DNA from: Rahnella laticis | GTDB lineage: Bacteria; Pseudomonadota; Gammaproteobacteria; Enterobacterales; Enterobacteriaceae | NCBI RefSeq assembly: GCF_015644585.1 | Contig: NZ_JADOBI010000013.1 | Coordinates: forward strand, 79,134-143,133 | Reading direction: 5' to 3' | Length of the DNA stretch: 64,000 nt | Shown: positions 7,973 through 18,830 of the stretch, in pieces | Layout: each line of letters begins with the position of its first letter | Numbering within the stretch: the stretch's first letter is position 1 | Translations under genes and position numbers: made by a program | Notes under the pieces: generated by a model | The model's database searches: none | The model's input: the letters and a program-made list of their open reading frames with translations, nothing else | What the model was told of the DNA's origin: nothing

Positions 7973-10825
7973 ATGGACGTTATTTACACCATCAGCGGCG
8001 GCGCATGGTTCCGGGATTCGTTAAATGCCGTGGCGGCGTTTATGCAGTCTGACACCGGGCGCAGCCTGATGACAGTTGGCACCGTGCTGTCGGTCGTGAC
8101 CTGCGCGGTGGCCTGGATACGCACCCACGATATGTTAACGCTGGTGAAATGGGCAATGATCCTCACGATAGTTCACGTGCTTGTCGGCGTCACGCGGCCG
8201 GTGCAGATCATCGATGCGACCAGCCCGCATGAAGTGTATCAGGTGGATAATGTCCCTGTGGGGCTGGTTCTGCCGGCAACGGTGATCACCACCGTCGGTC
8301 ACGGTCTGGTGGCCGGGTATGAGCTGTTTATGCACCAACCTGATGCGCTCTCGTATAACGAAACCGGCATGCTGTTTGGTGCCACGCTTATCGGCAACAG
8401 CACGGACTATGAGTCGGTCAGCGCCGAGCAGTCTGATTTGTTTGCGGACTATGTGCAAAACTGCGTGGTCGGCGACATGCTGCTCAATAAGAAGTACAGC
8501 ATGAATGACCTGATGAACAGCGAAGACCCGTATACGCTGATTTTCAGCAAGCCCAGCCCGCTGCGCGGGATGTTTAACGAGTCGGGCAACTTTATGACCT
8601 GTCAGGAGGCGGCTGTACTCCTGCAGAAGATAATGAACACCGACGCCAGCGTGGGGGGCACGACGTGGACGTATTACGTGCGTAAATATCTGGGTAATAA
8701 GCCGGAACGTGCTGCGCTGTACAGCCAGCTGATGGGCGACAGCTACCAGTATTTTTACGGCGCAGGCAAAAGTGCCAGCGAGATTATGCGGCATAACGTG
8801 ACGCTCAATGCCCTGCGTCACGGCTTTGCGGGCTATGCGGCGCGCAACGGCGATACGGCGAGCCTGGTCAATCTGTCGGCGGAGTCTTCCTTTGCCAAAA
8901 TGCGCATGGCACAGGCCACCAGTGCCAGTATTGCCACCCGCACGCTGCCCGTTATGCAGACGGTGCTGACCGGCGTACTGATTGGTCTGTTCCCGCTGCT
9001 GCTGGTGATTGCGATGATAAGCACGCTGTCGTTCGAGGTAATGAAAGGCTATGTCTTTACCTTTGCCTACCTGCAGAGCTGGCCGGTGCTGTTTGCGATT
9101 CTGAATAACGCCATGAACTCGAACCTGCAGGAGAAAACCAGCGGCATTGCGGTGACGCTGTCCAACCTGTCAGAAAGACAGCAGATGTTCTCCGATGTCG
9201 GGACAACAGCAGGCTGGCTGGCCTTATCCATTCCCTTCCTTTCTTTCTATCTGGTGAAAGGACTGGGCAATGGCGTGTCGCAGGCCGGCAGCTATCTGGG
9301 CTCTGCATTGCAGAGTTCGTCCTCACAGTCGGCGTCTCAGACGGTGGACGGGAACTGGTCGTTTAACAACATGCAGACGGACAACGTGCAGGGCGGTAAG
9401 TGGGACACCAACAGCAGCTACGCCAATGGTCAGATAACCAATCAGACGGATACCGGTGCGACGGTGACGCAGACTGCCGGCGGCGGTACGGTTTACAACA
9501 CCACGGGGGCGATGTCGAAGCTGCCGATGGATATCAATTTTGGGAAGGCTGAGAGCAGTGCGGCACAGCGTTCTGGCCGTGAAAGTTTGGCGGAGTCACA
9601 AACCCACCTGTCGGGCTACAACCACTCAGTGAACAGTGCCTTTAATCAAGCGAGCCAATTCTCCCAGCAGTATGGCAATAGCTCGACGATGAGCAGCGGC
9701 GCGGACAATGCGCAGAGCATGAGCGATACGATCGCGGTGAACAAGATGGTCTCTGCCGCCAAAACCTATGCGCAGAAAAACAATATGAGCTTTGCAGACG
9801 CGTGGAGCGAGATGGATTCGAAGACACGCCAATTGCAAATTAACGGAGGGATTCGTGGAAGCGTCGGAATTGATTCCAATAGGCAATTTGCGGGCAAGAT
9901 TGCTGGTTTTGTCACTGGAGCTAGCCTGAAAGGTGACATCCATGCGGGCATAGAAGGCACAGCAGCGTCTGGCAGTCAGGACTCAATGAGCAAGACGGGA
10001 ACGTCGGGCCAGGATTTCTCTGCAGATAAAAACAGTCAGGAACTTAACGATTTCCGTGAAGGGCGTGACGTGCTCACTAGCCACCGGACGTCACAGTCGG
10101 GCAGTCATGCGGACAACACGGCAAACTCCAGGCTGGAGCAGCTGAGTGCCACATTGGCCGAGGCGGACAGCCAGTACCAGCAATATACCGATAGCATGAC
10201 CCGCAGTCATGAATACAGCCAGATTGCATCTCAGTCTGAAACCATGAGTGCGCAGACCCAGAGTAATTATGCGCAGGAGTTTGTGGGTTATGTTCAGGCT
10301 CAGGCACCTGAGCGTGCAGAGGAAATACTGACCAATACGGCCAGTCCGGAAGTACGAGCAGACAGGGAACAGCTTGCAGAACAATTCATGATGGACAAAG
10401 TGCATTCCCGTGTTGAAGGGAATTTCGAGGCGAATCGGGCCTCTCTTTCTGAAGGCATGCCGACAGTGCAAAACACGGTAGCTCCTGCGGCAGGCAATGC
10501 CTATCAGCGGGGCGAAGCCGACATCGCCAGCCGTTCCAATAACGCGGCGGTTCGCACGGACAGCACCGGCCGGGCCAGTGCTATGATCAATGAAAATAAT
10601 CAGACCATATCTTCAGAAAGGCTGGAGATAAATACAGTAAAAGATGGTATAAATAATAATCGGGATAACCTGAAAGCTGACCATCAAACGGCAGAAAATA
10701 CGTACTCGGCCGAACACGATAAGGCGCAGCAGGCTCAGGACTCCTTACTTCCTCGTGTCAGTGATATTAGGGAAGACACGAAAAAATATTCGACCAACTT
10801 AAAGGATGAGGGCGGTGCTCAATGA
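7973..10825 (+). CDS. traG: TraG, mating-pair stabilisation and entry-exclusion protein
   Basis: The 950-residue product starts with hydrophobic segments (about residues 28-90) and has more near residues 325-370 and 410-440, followed by a long polar, Ser/Gln/Asn-rich periplasmic tail. This matches F TraG (938 residues), whose N-terminal part is needed for pilus assembly and whose C-terminal part acts in mating-pair stabilisation and as the target of TraS in the recipient. From about base 9,800 on, the base composition becomes less GC-rich than the upstream tra genes. The gene overlaps the TraS-like gene by four bases. Confidence 0.94.
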   Translation: MDVIYTISGGAWFRDSLNAVAAFMQSDTGRSLMTVGTVLSVVTCAVAWIRTHDMLTLVKWAMILTIVHVLVGVTRPVQIIDATSPHEVYQVDNVPVGLVLPATVITTVGHGLVAGYELFMHQPDALSYNETGMLFGATLIGNSTDYESVSAEQSDLFADYVQNCVVGDMLLNKKYSMNDLMNSEDPYTLIFSKPSPLRGMFNESGNFMTCQEAAVLLQKIMNTDASVGGTTWTYYVRKYLGNKPERAALYSQLMGDSYQYFYGAGKSASEIMRHNVTLNALRHGFAGYAARNGDTASLVNLSAESSFAKMRMAQATSASIATRTLPVMQTVLTGVLIGLFPLLLVIAMISTLSFEVMKGYVFTFAYLQSWPVLFAILNNAMNSNLQEKTSGIAVTLSNLSERQQMFSDVGTTAGWLALSIPFLSFYLVKGLGNGVSQAGSYLGSALQSSSSQSASQTVDGNWSFNNMQTDNVQGGKWDTNSSYANGQITNQTDTGATVTQTAGGGTVYNTTGAMSKLPMDINFGKAESSAAQRSGRESLAESQTHLSGYNHSVNSAFNQASQFSQQYGNSSTMSSGADNAQSMSDTIAVNKMVSAAKTYAQKNNMSFADAWSEMDSKTRQLQINGGIRGSVGIDSNRQFAGKIAGFVTGASLKGDIHAGIEGTAASGSQDSMSKTGTSGQDFSADKNSQELNDFREGRDVLTSHRTSQSGSHADNTANSRLEQLSATLAEADSQYQQYTDSMTRSHEYSQIASQSETMSAQTQSNYAQEFVGYVQAQAPERAEEILTNTASPEVRADREQLAEQFMMDKVHSRVEGNFEANRASLSEGMPTVQNTVAPAAGNAYQRGEADIASRSNNAAVRTDSTGRASAMINENNQTISSERLEINTVKDGINNNRDNLKADHQTAENTYSAEHDKAQQAQDSLLPRVSDIREDTKKYSTNLKDEGGAQ

Positions 10826-11367
10826 ATATTACCAATAAGATGATCAAAGAAGACGTGGCTATGCTATCGCGCGTTTTTTTGAGCCAAGAGTGTGAAGTGC
10901 CGTCGTTTTGGAAATGCATGCGCCTGGGGCTTGGCATTTTTGTGGGGTTGGTCTCCTGGCAGACTTTATTTGCGCTCACCACTGAAAACTTTAGCGGTGG
11001 CTTTTCAATCGTTATGGCTGTCGGCCTTGGTTTTATTATTCTTTTAAGTTGCTTTGGTATGAGTGCGAAATATTACTCGTTACCTGTTGAAATAAGGGAG
11101 GGGTCAGTTGTTATTCGATTTGTAAAAACCAAGATAAAATATTATGCATCTTTCGTGCTGCTGATGTATGTGGTGTTTACCCTGGCTCTTAGAATGACCG
11201 ATGTTTTTATACCTATCGCGTGCGTAATGTTTTTATTCATAACTTTATTTATTACATTCTTCATTTTTTTAGCTGACATGGGGCGTTACGACCTGTCACT
11301 TTTCAACGCCGCCATAGCGGCGTGGCGGGGTGACGAGTCCGAAAGTGACCTGACGAAAACCGACTAA
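10822..11367 (+). CDS. TraS-like inner-membrane entry-exclusion protein
   Basis: The 181-residue protein has four predicted membrane helices (about residues 33-50, 58-78, 108-127 and 130-152) and a cytoplasmic tail. It is more AT-rich than the flanking tra genes. Position immediately after traG and before traD is that of F traS, an inner-membrane protein that blocks entry of a like plasmid by recognising donor TraG. TraS proteins diverge greatly, so sequence likeness was not expected. No traT follows, unlike F. Confidence 0.6.
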   Translation: MNITNKMIKEDVAMLSRVFLSQECEVPSFWKCMRLGLGIFVGLVSWQTLFALTTENFSGGFSIVMAVGLGFIILLSCFGMSAKYYSLPVEIREGSVVIRFVKTKIKYYASFVLLMYVVFTLALRMTDVFIPIACVMFLFITLFITFFIFLADMGRYDLSLFNAAIAAWRGDESESDLTKTD

Positions 11368-11391
11368 ATACTGACTGATTTTGACTGCTAA

Positions 11392-11413
11392 ACCTCACGC
11401 TGCGGCGCGAGGT
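11392..11413 (+). promoter_or_regulatory. Stem-loop between the traS-like gene and traD
   Basis: The arms ACCTCACGC and GCGCGAGGT pair at eight of nine positions around a four-base loop. No run of T follows, so a simple intrinsic terminator is unlikely. It may be an mRNA stability or attenuation element marking the short gap that breaks the otherwise overlapping tra genes. Confidence 0.35.
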
Positions 11414-11442
11414 CTGGCCCTCCCTTTGCCTAAGGAAAGGTT

Positions 11443-13653
11443 ATGAGCTTTAACTCCCGCAACTTTACGCAGGGCGGGCAGGTTGCGTTTATGCGCCTGA
11501 GAATGTTCCTGCAAATAAACAACATAATTTCGTTTTATATGATTATGTCATTCATGATCATCACCGGTGCGACATTATTTATTCGCATGAGCACGCAGAA
11601 CATCATGAATGGGCTGATGTATTGGTATGCCACCACAATAGCCCCATTCCAAAAGCACATTGTTAATCCGACGATTTATCATCTGGACTATTACGGCAAG
11701 AAACTTAATTACACGGCAATGCAAATCATCAGTGATTCCTATACCTCGTATTGCGGGCAACTGCTCAAACAGGAAATCATTATTTCCGCGCTGATATCGC
11801 TGGTTCTCGTTTTTATCGGTACAGGCATTTTCTTCTGGTATCTGGGCCATCTGGGTAAAAAGCAGAGTGAAGATGAAATCACCGGCGGTCGCGTATTAAA
11901 TACCGACCCGAAAGCCGTCGCCAGAATGATGAAAAGCCGCGGTCAAGCATCCAATATTAAGGTCGACCATCTGCCGATCAAGAAAGACAGTGAAATTCAA
12001 AACTTCGGCATGCACGGCACTGTAGGTTCCGGGAAGTCCACGCTGATGCGTAAGTTCCTGACCTATCTGCGTGAGCGCGGCGACCTGGTCATTATCTATG
12101 ATAAAGGCTGTACCTTCGTTGAGGAATATTACGACGAAACCAAAGACAAACTGCTGAATCCGCAGGACGAGCGCTGCGCTAACTGGGACATGTGGGGTGA
12201 ATGCCCGACGCTGCCGTCGCTGGAAACCATCTCCACCTCGCTTATCCCGATGGGGGCATCGGAAGACCCGTTTTGGCAGGGATCTGCGCGCACTATCTTC
12301 TCAGAAGCCGCGCACCGCATGCGCAAAGACCCGGAGCTGAGCTACAACAAATTCCTGCGTACCTTGCTGGCCATCAAGCTCGACAAGCTGCGCGAATTTC
12401 TCGCCGGCACGCCGGCGGCAACTCTGGTGGACGGGAAAATCGAGAAAACGGCCATCTCTATCCGCAGCGTGCTGACCAACTACGTGAAGGCCATGCGTTA
12501 TCTGCAGGGCATCGACCGCAGCGGTAAACCCAAATTCACCATCCGCGAGTGGATGCAGGGCACGAAGGTTGGCGCCAAAAACCCGTGGCTGTTCATCACC
12601 TCGAACCAGCAGCATCACGAATCCCTCAAGCCTGTTATCTCCATGTGGTTGAGCATTGCCGCCGACAGCCTGCTGTCGATGGGCGAGAACCGCCACCGGC
12701 GCGTCTGGTTTTTCTACGACGAGCTGCCGTCGCTGCACAAGCTGCCGGGATTGCCCTTCATTATCGCTGAGGCACGTAAATTCGGTGGCTGCTTCCTGCT
12801 GGGCTTCCAGTCCTATCCGCAGCTCGAAGAAATCTACGGCAACAAGTCTGCTGAAGCCATGTTCGACCTGCTAAACACCAAATATTTCTTCCGTTCGCCG
12901 AGCGCACTGGTGTCCAAATTCGTCGCCGAAGACATCGGCGAAACGGTACGCAAAAGGTTCAGCGAGCAAACCAGTTTTGGTAATGAGTCGGTGCGTGACG
13001 GTATCTCCTTCGGTAAGGAGGAGGAGCGTATCAATATCGTCAGCCATACCGACGTGCAGAAGCTGGAAGACCTGGAGTGCTTCGTCACGCTACCGGGCGA
13101 TTATCCGGTGGTGAAAATGGCCTTGCAGTACCAGAAACTGCTGAAAGTGGCTGAAGCCATTCTGGAACGCGACGTCGAATCCAGCCTTGACCCGGAGATA
13201 GAAGAAGACCTCGAAAGGCGTGGGGCAGAAGAAAGCATGATGGATGCGTTGTTCCGCGAAGACACGCCGGTCGAAACACCGCCAGCAGCTGCAGCTTCAT
13301 CTGTGCTAGCAGCTCCGGTTGTGGCTGCTGCCGGTGGTCCGGTAATGGCACCTGTTTTGCCTGCTCCCGCCAACAATGTGGCGAACTCAGTCGAGGCTAA
13401 ACCTGACACCACTGCCGTTGCCGCAGCGGCTGCGGTGGCGGCAGAAGCGGCAACCACCGGCGGCCGTGATGAAGAAATCGATATTGAGCTTCCCCCCGGC
13501 ATGAACGAAGACGGCGAAATCGTTGACTATGACGCCTATGAGCAGTACGCCGCCCAGACTGAAACGCAGGATGCCACCCGTCGTGAAGAGGTGAATATCA
13601 ATCACGCCATTCATAACCGGGACAAGGACGATGACGGAGGCTACTTATTATGA
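11443..13653 (+). CDS. traD: TraD, type IV coupling protein
   Basis: The 736-residue protein has two N-terminal membrane helices (about residues 27-48 and 105-130), a Walker A motif GTVGSGKST (about residues 190-198) and a Walker B region VWFFYDELPSLHKLPGL (about 420-436). It is the hexameric inner-membrane ATPase that links the TraI relaxosome to the secretion channel. F TraD has 717 residues. The C-terminal 130 residues are Ala/Glu-rich low-complexity sequence ending in DKDDDGGYLL; in F the extreme C-terminus contacts TraM. It overlaps traI. Confidence 0.96.
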   Translation: MSFNSRNFTQGGQVAFMRLRMFLQINNIISFYMIMSFMIITGATLFIRMSTQNIMNGLMYWYATTIAPFQKHIVNPTIYHLDYYGKKLNYTAMQIISDSYTSYCGQLLKQEIIISALISLVLVFIGTGIFFWYLGHLGKKQSEDEITGGRVLNTDPKAVARMMKSRGQASNIKVDHLPIKKDSEIQNFGMHGTVGSGKSTLMRKFLTYLRERGDLVIIYDKGCTFVEEYYDETKDKLLNPQDERCANWDMWGECPTLPSLETISTSLIPMGASEDPFWQGSARTIFSEAAHRMRKDPELSYNKFLRTLLAIKLDKLREFLAGTPAATLVDGKIEKTAISIRSVLTNYVKAMRYLQGIDRSGKPKFTIREWMQGTKVGAKNPWLFITSNQQHHESLKPVISMWLSIAADSLLSMGENRHRRVWFFYDELPSLHKLPGLPFIIAEARKFGGCFLLGFQSYPQLEEIYGNKSAEAMFDLLNTKYFFRSPSALVSKFVAEDIGETVRKRFSEQTSFGNESVRDGISFGKEEERINIVSHTDVQKLEDLECFVTLPGDYPVVKMALQYQKLLKVAEAILERDVESSLDPEIEEDLERRGAEESMMDALFREDTPVETPPAAAASSVLAAPVVAAAGGPVMAPVLPAPANNVANSVEAKPDTTAVAAAAAVAAEAATTGGRDEEIDIELPPGMNEDGEIVDYDAYEQYAAQTETQDATRREEVNINHAIHNRDKDDDGGYLL

Positions 13654-16600
13654 TGTCTGTTAGCCCGATTGCCGGCGACGCCGGCTATTACGCCAGCCAG
13701 GATAACTATTACGTGCTGGGCAGTCTGGAGTCCCGCTGGGAAGGAAAAGGGGCAGAAGCCCTCGGATTGTCCGGCCATGTCATCGACGCTGAGTTGAACG
13801 CGATGCGCAAAGGCGTTCTGCCGGATGGCACCCTGCTGTCGCGCGTTGAAAACGGTAAAGAGACGCACCGTCCCGGCTATGACCTGACGTTTTCGGCGCC
13901 TAAAAGTGTGTCGATGATGGCTCTCATCGGCGGCGACCGGCGGTTTATTGACGCGCACAACCGCGCGGTTGATACCGTGATGAAGGAGGTTGAAGCGCTG
14001 GCCAGCGCGCGCATTACCGAAGGTGGTCAGACGCAGACCGTGCTGACCGGCAATATTGTTGCCGCGCTCTATAACCACGATACCTCCCGCGACTTAGACC
14101 CGCAGCTACACACCCACGCGCTGGTGTTTAACGCCACCGAAGCCGACGGGAAATGGCGGGCGCTGGCCAGCGACACCAAAATGAAAACCGGCTTTTCCGA
14201 GACGATGTATGCCAATCAGGTAGCCCTGGGAAACATCTACCGTCACGCCCTGCGTCAGGATATAGAAAGCATGGGTTTTGACACTGTTAATACCGGTAAA
14301 AACGGGCTGTGGGAGATTAAGGATGTGCCCGTTGAGCCGTTCTCGCAGCGCAGCCAGGCCATTAATGCCGCCGCTGGGGAAGGTGCCTCGCTTAAATCAC
14401 GAGATATTGCCGCACTGGATACCCGTAAAGCCAAGGTCGCATCAGATCCGGTTGTTCTGGTAGCGCAATGGAATCAAAGGCTGAAAGAAACCGGCTTTAA
14501 CCTGCCGGACTTTGTCGGGCGGGCGAAAGCGCGCGAGCTCCGAGGGACGGAGACCCCTGAACCTGCAGCAAGTGCGGTGGACATGGCCGGCGCCATCAGC
14601 ACAGCCATTTCCACGCTCAGTGAGAATAAAGTGCAGTTTACCTACTCCGAACTGCTGGCTAAAACCGCTTCGCAATTACCCGCCGAACCCGGCCTGTTTG
14701 CGCAGGTGCGTGAGGGCATAGATACCGCCATTGAACATCAGCGCCTTATCCCTCTGGATAAGGAGAAGGGCATTTTCACCTCTGATGTCCATCTGCTCAA
14801 CGAGCTCAGTGTGCATCAGTTGGCCAAAACCGCGATGCAGGAAAATCGCGTGCTGTCTTTCCCCGACCGCGCTGTCGAACGTCCGCGGTCGTACGGCGAC
14901 GCCTATTCCGTTTTATCTCAGGACAATGCACCGGTGGCTATTCTCTCCGGGCGCGGCGGTGCAGCGCAGCTACGTGAGCGCATTGCTGATGCGGCAATCA
15001 TGGCGGGTGAGAAAGGACGCGATATCACCATCATTGCCGCGGATAACCGCGGCCGGGACTACCTGTCACAGGAGCCGCTGCTGACCGGCAAGGTGATGTC
15101 CCGCAGCGCGCTGACGGCAGACCTGACGCTGCCCCCGCAAAGCACAGTGGTTATCGCCCAGGCAGAAAAACTCTCCCTCAAAGAGACGCTGCTGATTCTG
15201 GAAAAAGGCCAGCAGCAGGGCGTACAGATGCTGTTTATCGACTCGGAAAACCGCACCGGTACTGGCAATGCGCTGTCGGTGCTGAAAGACGCCGGCGTGC
15301 CGCAGTACAAGTCTTATGACAGTCAGAAAATCCCCACCACTGTGGTGAGCGAAGGCGATAAACGCCAGCGGTATGACCTCCTGGCTCATGACTATGCTGC
15401 GCTCAAAGCCGGAGGTCAGCCGGTGGTGGCACAGGCCAGCGGGCCGCGCGAACAGACGTTGCTCAATACGGCTATCCGGACAGAATTGCAGGCAACGGGC
15501 CAGCTGGGGAAAGACGAACGCCAGGTTTCCGTTATCCATCCGGTCTGGCTCGACGGCAAAACCCGCAATCAGCGCGACAGCTACCGCGCGGGTATGGTGA
15601 TGGAGCAGTGGGATAGGGAAACGAAAACGATGTCCCGCTACAGCATTGACCGCGTCGCTGAAAGTACCAATACCCTGCGGCTGGTCTCTGAGACGGGTGA
15701 TGTGCGCGTTGAGAAAATCAGCGGACTCGACAGCAGCTGGAGTGCCTATACGAATAAAACGCTACCGGTCGCCACTGGCGAACCGCTAATGGCCGTCGGC
15801 CGCGAGCTGGAAGGCAAAATTAAAGCGCGGGATGGCCTGATAGTCACCGGTTTTGTGGGCGGCGGCGTCGTAGTCAGTAAAGGGGATACATCGCTGGTTC
15901 TGGACACCTCACGCGCCCTGAAGCTGGCTTCTCCGCTGGTGGAAGGGTTGGGTGCGAGCGTGGGCGACAACAAGACTGTGCTGGTCGCCGCCGGTTTGCG
16001 CGATATGAACGGCGCCGCACTCAACCAGGTTGTCCGCAGTGGAAATAAGGCCATGCTGTACACCGCGCTGCCGCAGGACAGGGCGGAGAAGCGTCTGTCC
16101 AGCCATCCCAACTTCAGGGTGGCCAGCGAGCAGGTGAAGGGGGTAGCCGGTGAGCTAAACCTCGATGCTGCCATGCTGAAAAACCGCGACGCGCTGCGCA
16201 CGCCGGTGGCGCAGTCGGTCGCGCTGGGTCTGAGCCGGGCACAGTCTCAAAGTATCGCCTTCAGCAAGGTCAACCTGATTTCTGCCTCCCTTGGCTGGTC
16301 GCCGGACGTCACGGTGTCTCAGGTCGACGCTGAAGTCGACCGGCAGGTTAAAAACGGTGACCTGATCGCTCTGTCACCGGTCACCGGTGCCGGCAGCGGC
16401 CTGATTGTGCCGCGCGTCACCTATGAGATGGAGAAATCCATCATCCGCACCGTCGCGGAGGGCAAAAATGCCGTCGCACCGCTGATGGAAAGGGTGCCAG
16501 AAAAACACCTCGCCGGGCTGACCGGCGGTCAGCAGGCCGCCACCAAACTTATCCTAGAAAGTCCCGACCGCTTTGTGGCCATTCAGGGCTATGCCGGAAC

Positions 16601-18818
16601 AGGGAAAACCACCCAGTTCAAGGCCGTCATGGCGGTACTCGATAGTCTGCCTGCGTCGCAGCGGCCGGGGGTTATTGGTCTGGCTCCGACGCACCGCGCC
16701 GTCCATGAAATGCAGTCGGTGGGTGTGCGCTCGCAGACGCTGTCGTCGTTTCTGAGCGAGGAGCGTCAGAAAGCCATGGCCGGTGAAAAGACCGACTACG
16801 GCAACACGCTGTTCCTGGTGGATGAGTCCTCAATGGTGGGCAACCGCGATATGGCGGAACTTTACCAGCGCGTGGCGGCCACCGGCGGCCGGGCCATCAG
16901 CAGCGGTGACGTTGCGCAGCTGCAGTCCATCGAACCCGGACAACCGTTCCGGTTAGTGCAGCAACGCAGTGCCATCGACACCGCCGTGATGCAGGACATT
17001 GTGCGTCAGACACCTGAGCTGCGGCCAGCTATCTACAGCATGATTGAAGGCAATCCGCGTGAGGCGCTGGAGAAGGTGGAGGCCGTCACGCCGGCGCAGA
17101 TATTCCGTAAAACGGACGCCTGGGCGCCGTCGTCTTCAGTGATGGAAATTAAGTCAGCAAAAGAAGATGAAAAAGAAGCGGCAGTTCAGGGGAATGACCC
17201 TGCCGACGTCATTGACGCCATCACCCGTGACTTTGCCGGACGTACACCACAAACGCAGGCGCAGACGCTGGTGGTTGCCCACCTGAACGCCGACCGGCAC
17301 GCCATCAACCGCCATATTCATGACGCCCTGCATAAAAACGGTGAGGTGGGAAAAAGTGAACTGACCCTGACCGTGCTTGAGCCGGCCCGGGTGCCGGACA
17401 AAGCCCTGCGAAGTGCGGCGGGATTTATTGACCATATCGGGCACGTTGCCGTGATGGATAACCGGCATATGACGGTGAGTGGCGTGGACACTGCACAGGG
17501 AATGGTGACCCTGACTGACGATACCGGCAAACCGACGGTGATATCAAACTTCGAAAACAGCACCCAGGACATCTCCCTTTATGTTCCGCGGGACATTACC
17601 GTCAGTCCCGGTGACCGCATGCGCTTTACCCGCAGCGATAACGAACGGGGCTATGTGGCCAACAGCCAGTGGCAGGTCAGCAGGCTGGAAAACAGCGGGC
17701 GTATCACCCTGAGCAGCGGCGAACAGAAAAGGGTGCTGGAGCCGGCCCGGTTGCCGGAAGATGGGCACATTGATCTGGCGTATGCGGTAACAGCGCACGG
17801 GGCGCAGGGTGCCAGTGAGCGGTATGTAATTACCCTTGAAGGGACTGAAGGTGGCCGTAAAAGGATGGCTACCCGCGAGGCCGGGTACGTGACACTGTCG
17901 CGTGCCAAAGAGCACGTTCAGGTTTACACCGACGACCGTGAAGGCTGGCTGAAACAGCTCGACCGGCAGTCAGAACGCCATTCGGCGCACGACCTGCTGC
18001 ACCACGATACCGACCGCTCAGCGCTGGTGGCCGAAAAGCTGCTGTCCACCGGCACACCGCTGCAGGACACGCCCCTTGGCCGGAAACTGCTGCAAACCAG
18101 CGGCCTGGATGCGGGTGAGTCGATGGCAAAATTTATCGCCCCCGGAAAGAAATACCCCCAACCCCATATCGCATTGCCCGTCTGGGACAGCAACGGCCGG
18201 CGCGCCGGCATTTATCTCGATGAGGTGCGCTTTATGCCACAGGGCGGCGGTGCCTGGCTGAGCAATGAGCCCCGCATCATGGGCAGTGACGACGCGCGCT
18301 TTGCCGGCCTGCAGGCCAGCCGCACCGGCGATACCCACGTGGCCGGGAGTATTCATGAAGGGCAGGTGTTAGCTCACCAATACCCGGACAGCGGCGTGCT
18401 GGTCCGGCTTAGCGGAGAGGGCACCCCGCGCAACCTTCCACGGATCACGGGCACAACGCTGGCCATAGATGCGGAAACCCTGCGTCAGGCACTGCCGTCT
18501 GACGGTGAACCCCTGCCGTTTATCCCGATGCATGACGAGAAGCAACAGGCTGCGCTTGAGAAAGTGCTGCATGCCGCTGCCGCACGGCCAGAAGACGAGA
18601 AACTGCGTCTTGCCGCGGAAGCCGCGCGCGCCGGACTGGCGAAATCAGGACCTGAACCGGATGAGAAAACCCTGTCTGAAGCCGCAGGGAAGCGGGCAGA
18701 TCTGGCGGATCTGACTGCGGATCCTGCTGTTATGCAGATCGCTGCGCAGGAACGGGCCGCAACCCGCTTGCAGCAAATGGAACGGGACATCGTCATCGAG
18801 AAGACGTTGGGCGAATAA
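13650..18818 (+). CDS. traI: TraI, MobF relaxase-helicase
   Basis: The 1722-residue protein is slightly shorter than F TraI (1756). The relaxase domain has the tyrosine pairs in GYYASQDNYYVLGS (residues 13-26) and the metal-binding histidines in HDTSRD and QLHTHAL (about residues 148-170). The active helicase part has Walker A GYAGTGKTT (about 981-989) and motif II VDESSMVGN (about 1057-1065). The N-terminus is very similar to F TraI. The enzyme nicks oriT, stays covalently bound to the 5' end and unwinds the transferred strand. The tail is an Ala/Glu-rich helical region. Only 12 bases separate it from the hha-like gene. Confidence 0.97.
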   Translation: MMSVSPIAGDAGYYASQDNYYVLGSLESRWEGKGAEALGLSGHVIDAELNAMRKGVLPDGTLLSRVENGKETHRPGYDLTFSAPKSVSMMALIGGDRRFIDAHNRAVDTVMKEVEALASARITEGGQTQTVLTGNIVAALYNHDTSRDLDPQLHTHALVFNATEADGKWRALASDTKMKTGFSETMYANQVALGNIYRHALRQDIESMGFDTVNTGKNGLWEIKDVPVEPFSQRSQAINAAAGEGASLKSRDIAALDTRKAKVASDPVVLVAQWNQRLKETGFNLPDFVGRAKARELRGTETPEPAASAVDMAGAISTAISTLSENKVQFTYSELLAKTASQLPAEPGLFAQVREGIDTAIEHQRLIPLDKEKGIFTSDVHLLNELSVHQLAKTAMQENRVLSFPDRAVERPRSYGDAYSVLSQDNAPVAILSGRGGAAQLRERIADAAIMAGEKGRDITIIAADNRGRDYLSQEPLLTGKVMSRSALTADLTLPPQSTVVIAQAEKLSLKETLLILEKGQQQGVQMLFIDSENRTGTGNALSVLKDAGVPQYKSYDSQKIPTTVVSEGDKRQRYDLLAHDYAALKAGGQPVVAQASGPREQTLLNTAIRTELQATGQLGKDERQVSVIHPVWLDGKTRNQRDSYRAGMVMEQWDRETKTMSRYSIDRVAESTNTLRLVSETGDVRVEKISGLDSSWSAYTNKTLPVATGEPLMAVGRELEGKIKARDGLIVTGFVGGGVVVSKGDTSLVLDTSRALKLASPLVEGLGASVGDNKTVLVAAGLRDMNGAALNQVVRSGNKAMLYTALPQDRAEKRLSSHPNFRVASEQVKGVAGELNLDAAMLKNRDALRTPVAQSVALGLSRAQSQSIAFSKVNLISASLGWSPDVTVSQVDAEVDRQVKNGDLIALSPVTGAGSGLIVPRVTYEMEKSIIRTVAEGKNAVAPLMERVPEKHLAGLTGGQQAATKLILESPDRFVAIQGYAGTGKTTQFKAVMAVLDSLPASQRPGVIGLAPTHRAVHEMQSVGVRSQTLSSFLSEERQKAMAGEKTDYGNTLFLVDESSMVGNRDMAELYQRVAATGGRAISSGDVAQLQSIEPGQPFRLVQQRSAIDTAVMQDIVRQTPELRPAIYSMIEGNPREALEKVEAVTPAQIFRKTDAWAPSSSVMEIKSAKEDEKEAAVQGNDPADVIDAITRDFAGRTPQTQAQTLVVAHLNADRHAINRHIHDALHKNGEVGKSELTLTVLEPARVPDKALRSAAGFIDHIGHVAVMDNRHMTVSGVDTAQGMVTLTDDTGKPTVISNFENSTQDISLYVPRDITVSPGDRMRFTRSDNERGYVANSQWQVSRLENSGRITLSSGEQKRVLEPARLPEDGHIDLAYAVTAHGAQGASERYVITLEGTEGGRKRMATREAGYVTLSRAKEHVQVYTDDREGWLKQLDRQSERHSAHDLLHHDTDRSALVAEKLLSTGTPLQDTPLGRKLLQTSGLDAGESMAKFIAPGKKYPQPHIALPVWDSNGRRAGIYLDEVRFMPQGGGAWLSNEPRIMGSDDARFAGLQASRTGDTHVAGSIHEGQVLAHQYPDSGVLVRLSGEGTPRNLPRITGTTLAIDAETLRQALPSDGEPLPFIPMHDEKQQAALEKVLHAAAARPEDEKLRLAAEAARAGLAKSGPEPDEKTLSEAAGKRADLADLTADPAVMQIAAQERAATRLQQMERDIVIEKTLGE

Positions 18819-18830
18819 AGGAGACAGGCA

